A stretch of DNA of 64,000 nt from Paracoccus tegillarcae. Its GTDB lineage: Bacteria > Pseudomonadota > Alphaproteobacteria > Rhodobacterales > Rhodobacteraceae. Positions 60,719 through 64,000 of the stretch are shown here, piece after piece. The stretch spans positions 2,687,001 through 2,751,000 of the forward strand of contig NZ_CP025408.1 in assembly GCF_002847305.1 (NCBI RefSeq), read 5' to 3'. A program made the position numbers and the translations under genes. A model generated the notes under the pieces. That model did not search any database. It was not told the origin of the DNA and saw only the letters and a list, made by a program, of their open reading frames with translations. How positions within the stretch are numbered: the stretch's first letter is position 1; every line of letters begins with the position of its first letter.

Positions 60719-61702
60719 TCAGGGTTGCCAGGTCAGACCGGCCGGATCGCTGGTGCCGACTGCACGATACAGCGCCGCCTCTCCAGTCATGGAGGGGGTG
60801 ACCGCATAGTCCAGATTTTCCGGCACACTCATGGTGTCGCCCGGTGCCAGCGTCGCCGCGCCGCCATCCCAGACCACCTTCCAGTGTCCCGTGACCGGCA
60901 TCAGCACAGCGGGGTAAGCATGGCCTGAGGGCGTGTCCCGGGCTGAAGCGCGGGTGATGAAGTCCACCTCGAAGCCGGGCTTGTCGCGCAGCTTGGCATC
61001 CGCGCCGATGACCTTGGCGGGCTGCCGATCTGCAAGCGCCACCAGATCCAGATATCGCGCAACATAGTTCGGCACGACATCTGCCGTGGTCGGCTCGGGG
61101 ATGGCTTTCAACTGCTCGTCCGTCAGCAGCGGCATGGGCTTTACGCCGTCGGGCAGCGTCTGGCCCTTCTTGCTGTCGTAAAGCTTGCCTGTTTCGGACA
61201 GGATCAGCCCGTGATCCTTTGCGTCTTCGATCACCTGCGGCGCCCAGATGACGCCGCCGCCGGCATCGTCACCGCCAAGGATCGCCATGATCATGCCGTA
61301 ATCCGTGCCGATATTCTCGAACCCGCGAAAGATGCCGGTCGGGATGTTGAAGATATCACCCGGCTCCAGCACCACCTCGCCGGCATCGCCCCACCGGCCC
61401 CAGAAAAAGCGCCAGCGTCCCTTGAGCACAAAGAAAACCTCGGCGGTGCGGTGGACATGCAGGCTGTTGCGGCATTTCGGCGGCTGACCCGCTGCACCGA
61501 TATTAAAGCCGTGCGGGATCGAGATGTGGACGTGCTGGTCAGGGCTTTCGCTGACGCCCCCGCCGATGATGGTGAAGTTTTCCTTTTGGTCCGATCCGGG
61601 CGTGTGGGCGTCAATAAAGGCTGTTTTGCAGGGCTGCAGATCGCCGTAGCGGACGATGCGCTCTTCCATGTCCAGGGGTGTCATATCTTTGTTCCATATC
61701 AT
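60719..61702 (-). CDS. cupin (bicupin) domain protein
   Basis: A 327-residue protein with two cupin barrels. The N-terminal one keeps the metal motif (SLHVHRTAEVFFVLKGRWRFFWG, then PGDIFNIPTGIFRGFEN). The C-terminal one (HAYPAVLMPVTGHWKVVWDGGAATLAPGDTMSVP) lacks the His pair and is probably structural. Dioxygenases such as gentisate dioxygenase have this layout, but so do isomerases. The start is uncertain: ATG 61702, 61684 or 61669 are all in frame. It lies between the MetE-like and SnoaL genes, and 120 bases without a gene separate it from the latter. Confidence 0.83.
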   Translation of the reverse strand: MIWNKDMTPLDMEERIVRYGDLQPCKTAFIDAHTPGSDQKENFTIIGGGVSESPDQHVHISIPHGFNIGAAGQPPKCRNSLHVHRTAEVFFVLKGRWRFFWGRWGDAGEVVLEPGDIFNIPTGIFRGFENIGTDYGMIMAILGGDDAGGGVIWAPQVIEDAKDHGLILSETGKLYDSKKGQTLPDGVKPMPLLTDEQLKAIPEPTTADVVPNYVARYLDLVALADRQPAKVIGADAKLRDKPGFEVDFITRASARDTPSGHAYPAVLMPVTGHWKVVWDGGAATLAPGDTMSVPENLDYAVTPSMTGEAALYRAVGTSDPAGLTWQP

Positions 61703-61822
61703 TTATCCGTTGCGGGCAGGGCTGTTGGATTCAGCCGCCCGGCGGATGCGGGTTCAGCCTTTTGGCGCGCAAGGCGTGGCGCCAGACATGGAAACGTCGC
61801 AAAGCAGCACTTTCGCGCAGCA

Positions 61823-62797
61823 TCACAGGTCCCCCGTGTGCAGAAGGATCTGTTTCCAGATTGCGGTTTCGTCGAACAAAACCCATTCGCGGCGCAGACC
61901 CCATGGCCCGAATTCCGCGTGGGAGAGGCCCAGCAGATAGACCTCGGCGCCGGTCGGTCGGCCGAATGCGCCCCAACCGGAATGGGTGCCGTGCAAGCTC
62001 CAGCGCAGCGCGGCGCGCGGCGGCATCAGCGGATCATCCTGTCCGATGCGGTGGTGAATGGTGAAATTGGCGTCGGGAAAAGCTGCGCGTAGCCCCATCC
62101 AGAACTGATCGGCGGCGTCCGGGCCGTGGCCGGTGATCCCGCCCGGATGTTCAAGCTGACAGGCGCGGTCGTATTCGGCCGGGATCGCCGCCATATCCGC
62201 GCCCATGATCCGGCCCAGCAGATCGGCGTAGCGCTGCCCCCATTCATTGTCATTGCCACAGCCCTGATAGGGGCCGGGCCGGTCGGTCATGGGCGACAGC
62301 GGTGCGATGCAGGCATCGGGGCCGCCCTGCTGGGCGATCTGGTCGCGGGCATAGGCGGCGGGGTCCAGCCCCATCTGGCGCACGATGGCGCCCTGATCGC
62401 GGATCAGCCATTCGTCGTCGATCATGTTATTGCGGGCATGACAGTCGGCAATGATGCGATAGCGCAGCTTGCGCCCGCTGGCCTTGCCATAGACACCATC
62501 GCCCGTATGCGTCGCCAGCGAGACGATCCGATGCGAGGACAGCATGCCGTCTTCGGGTGTCCCCGACCAGATCACATCCTCGCCCAGCAATTGCCGGTCG
62601 GGAAATTCGGCCAGCGTTGCCATGGTGGCTGCGATCACGCCCTGATTGCCGACCACGACCGATGCCGGTGAACGCACGACGATATCGGGCGCGTAGTAAT
62701 GGTGCAGCGTCGCGACGCCGCGGTCTTCCCAGATCTCGCGGGTGATCCCGAGGATGTAATCGGGAAAATCGCGGAACTTCGGATCAAATCCCTTCAT
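61823..62797 (-). CDS. double SnoaL-like/ester cyclase-family protein
   Basis: A 324-residue protein with two NTF2-like (SnoaL polyketide-cyclase) modules. The first is REIWEDRGVATLHHYYAPDIVVRSPASVVVGNQGV with IVSLATHTGDG. The second, after about residue 165, has DQFWMGLRAAFPDANFTIHHRIGQDD and LRWSLHGTHSG. Single modules act as cyclases, isomerases or dehydratases; a tandem form of this length is less common. The ATG at 62797 overlaps the LacI stop (TGATG), showing coupling. Reaction unknown. Confidence 0.8.
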   Translation of the reverse strand: MKGFDPKFRDFPDYILGITREIWEDRGVATLHHYYAPDIVVRSPASVVVGNQGVIAATMATLAEFPDRQLLGEDVIWSGTPEDGMLSSHRIVSLATHTGDGVYGKASGRKLRYRIIADCHARNNMIDDEWLIRDQGAIVRQMGLDPAAYARDQIAQQGGPDACIAPLSPMTDRPGPYQGCGNDNEWGQRYADLLGRIMGADMAAIPAEYDRACQLEHPGGITGHGPDAADQFWMGLRAAFPDANFTIHHRIGQDDPLMPPRAALRWSLHGTHSGWGAFGRPTGAEVYLLGLSHAEFGPWGLRREWVLFDETAIWKQILLHTGDL

Positions 62798-63816
62798 CAA
62801 CTCCAACCTTCTGGAATGCGGGCCGATCCGCGCAGGATCAGCGGCCCGTCGATCTCGATCTTTTGTGGAACGCGCCGGCGATCCTGTATCTTGCCCAGCA
62901 TCGTCTCGACCGTGGCGTCGACCATGCGATTGACCGGCTGGCGAACGGTGGTCAGGTCAAAGGCGGGCCAGCTGGCCAGCGGCACGTCGTCATAGCCCAC
63001 GACAGAGATGTCCTTGCCCAGTTGCAGCCCCAATTCGATCCGCAAGACGTCCATGACCGCAAAGGCCATATGATCGTTGCCCACGAAGATCGCGTCGGGC
63101 GGTTGGGGCAGGGCCATCATCTGCCGCGCGGCCTCGGCCGCATGGTCGCGCTGATACATGCCGTCGATCACCGAGATGGGCGCATGGCCTGCCGCGGCCA
63201 GCGCGGTTTCAAACCCTTCGCGACGGTCGCGGCCTGTCGACGACCCGGACCACCCGGCGATATGGGCGATCCGCTGATGCCCGCCTGCCACCAGAAACTC
63301 GGCAACCTTGGCGCCGCCGGCGCGATTGGCCGAGGTCACGGCGGAATGGGCGGGACCGTCCTGGTCACGGTTGAACAGCACGACGGGAATGCCAGCGTTC
63401 TCGCATCGTTTGGACAGATCATGTGTCATGGCGACCGAGGCCGCGATGATCCCGTCGACCTGATAGTCGATCAATTCCTGCACCACATCATCGACCTGCG
63501 CCTCTGAGTTCTCGGCCATGAAGATCAGGATGTGATAGCCCTCTGCCTGCAACGCACGCGACAGATGCTCGATAGCCACGGGGTAGAACTGGTTTTCCAG
63601 ATAGGCGACGACCAGACCGATGATGCGCGACCGTCCCGTGATCAGCGAACGCGCCAGAACATTTGGCCTGTAACCCAGTTGCTCTGCCGCCGCGCGAACC
63701 TTTTCGGCCATGGCAGATGAGACCGAGGCACCGGGCGTGTACACCCGGCTGACAGCCGATTGGCTGACGCCTGCCAGTCGCGCCACATCGGTTGAGGTAG
63801 CTTTTTCCATTGTCAT
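62797..63816 (-). CDS. LacI-family transcriptional regulator
   Basis: About 339 residues. The N-terminal LacI helix-turn-helix (TSTDVARLAGVSQSAVSRVYTPGASVSSAMAEKVRAAAEQLGYRPN) and hinge precede a periplasmic-binding-protein-like sensor (SRIIGLVVAYLENQFY; VGNDHMAFAVMDVL; DISVVGYDDVPLASW). LacI proteins usually sense sugars or small organic acids. It is embedded in the operon, its start overlapping the SDR stop and its stop overlapping the SnoaL start, so it probably controls this operon itself. ATG 63816 or 63810 may start it. Confidence 0.92.
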   Translation of the reverse strand: MTMEKATSTDVARLAGVSQSAVSRVYTPGASVSSAMAEKVRAAAEQLGYRPNVLARSLITGRSRIIGLVVAYLENQFYPVAIEHLSRALQAEGYHILIFMAENSEAQVDDVVQELIDYQVDGIIAASVAMTHDLSKRCENAGIPVVLFNRDQDGPAHSAVTSANRAGGAKVAEFLVAGGHQRIAHIAGWSGSSTGRDRREGFETALAAAGHAPISVIDGMYQRDHAAEAARQMMALPQPPDAIFVGNDHMAFAVMDVLRIELGLQLGKDISVVGYDDVPLASWPAFDLTTVRQPVNRMVDATVETMLGKIQDRRRVPQKIEIDGPLILRGSARIPEGWS

Positions 63817-64000
63817 CAATCCGCCGTCCATCCGCCATCGATCATCATGGCCGTCCCCGTCACCAGGGCCGACGCATCCGAGGCAAGATAGACCACCGCC
63901 CCCATAATGTCCTCGACCTTGCCGACGCGGCCCAGCTTGATCTTTTCCTCCAGCCATTTCACGCGCTCGGGGTTGGCGAATGTCTGTTCGGTCAGCGGTG
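63816..64000 (-). CDS. short-chain dehydrogenase/reductase, partial (3' end only)
   Basis: The last 60 codons of an SDR, running off the right edge of the window. The visible part, KLGRVGKVEDIMGAVVYLASDASALVTGTAMMIDGGWTAD, is the standard SDR C-terminus with the GGW end. The Rossmann and catalytic YxxxK regions lie outside. It is upstream of, and overlapping, the LacI gene, so it belongs to the same operon, as an NAD(P)-dependent alcohol/ketone step. Confidence 0.9.
   Translation of the reverse strand, partial: PLTEQTFANPERVKWLEEKIKLGRVGKVEDIMGAVVYLASDASALVTGTAMMIDGGWTAD

Noticed and set aside
1..64000. CRISPR arrays, tRNA or rRNA genes, phage or plasmid replication genes
   Set aside because: Read on both strands; no regularly spaced repeats, cloverleaf-like sequences, rRNA segments, integrases or replication initiators were seen.

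Overview
The window is GC-rich, densely packed bacterial DNA that reads as chromosome or large-replicon sequence from an alphaproteobacterium, most likely a Rhodobacterales (Paracoccus-like) soil or marine heterotroph. The grounds are the sarcosine oxidase soxBDAG-glyA-sdaA-purU order, the abundance of TRAP and tripartite tricarboxylate (TTT) transporters, PQQ-type dehydrogenase use, and four-base ATGA overlaps between operon genes. No rRNA, tRNA, CRISPR or core housekeeping genes were seen. It is an accessory catabolic region: almost every operon is a substrate-specific degradation pathway with its own transporter and regulator.

Layout. (1) 1-8244: a flavoprotein monooxygenase, a GFA-type zinc protein, a membrane PQQ dehydrogenase, a coniferyl-aldehyde-type dehydrogenase and a two-subunit transketolase. 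(2) 8245-10883: a mobile-element scar holding a nonsense-inactivated IS5-type transposase, a complete IS3-family element, and the 3' end of a hydantoinase A gene cut off by that element. (3) 10901-28184: a nitrogen-compound block with hydantoinase B, an NCS1 permease, creatinase, a 33-residue membrane protein, a sodium:solute symporter, a GATase1/AraC regulator, sarcosine oxidase BDAG, serine hydroxymethyltransferase, serine dehydratase and formyl-THF deformylase. Together these convert creatine to sarcosine, glycine, serine and pyruvate, and recycle the C1 unit. The truncated hydantoinase suggests a lost creatinine/N-methylhydantoin branch.

(4) 28397-34958: a TRAP transporter with two oxidoreductases, a small monooxygenase-fold protein and a LysR regulator; substrate unknown. 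(5) 35680-43333: a complete homoprotocatechuate meta-cleavage operon (hpaF, E, D, G, H, I and divergent hpaR) with an embedded aromatic amino acid decarboxylase and the stub of a succinate-semialdehyde dehydrogenase. (6) 43380-46225: an aminotransferase, a HAD hydrolase and an IclR regulator, divergent from (7) 46366-54452: a TTT transporter followed by an aldehyde dehydrogenase, an AGXT2L-like PLP enzyme, an APH-fold kinase and a Tm-1-like protein. Region 7 looks like a kinase/phospho-lyase/dehydrogenase route for a hydroxylated amine or amino acid.

(8) 54659-64000: an XRE-cupin regulator divergent from a histidinol-dehydrogenase-like gene, facing a minus-strand operon of SDR (cut by the window edge), LacI, double SnoaL, cupin, MetE-like, alpha/beta hydrolase, RraA-like, a 54-residue protein and amidase. 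I do not recognise this combination as a described pathway.
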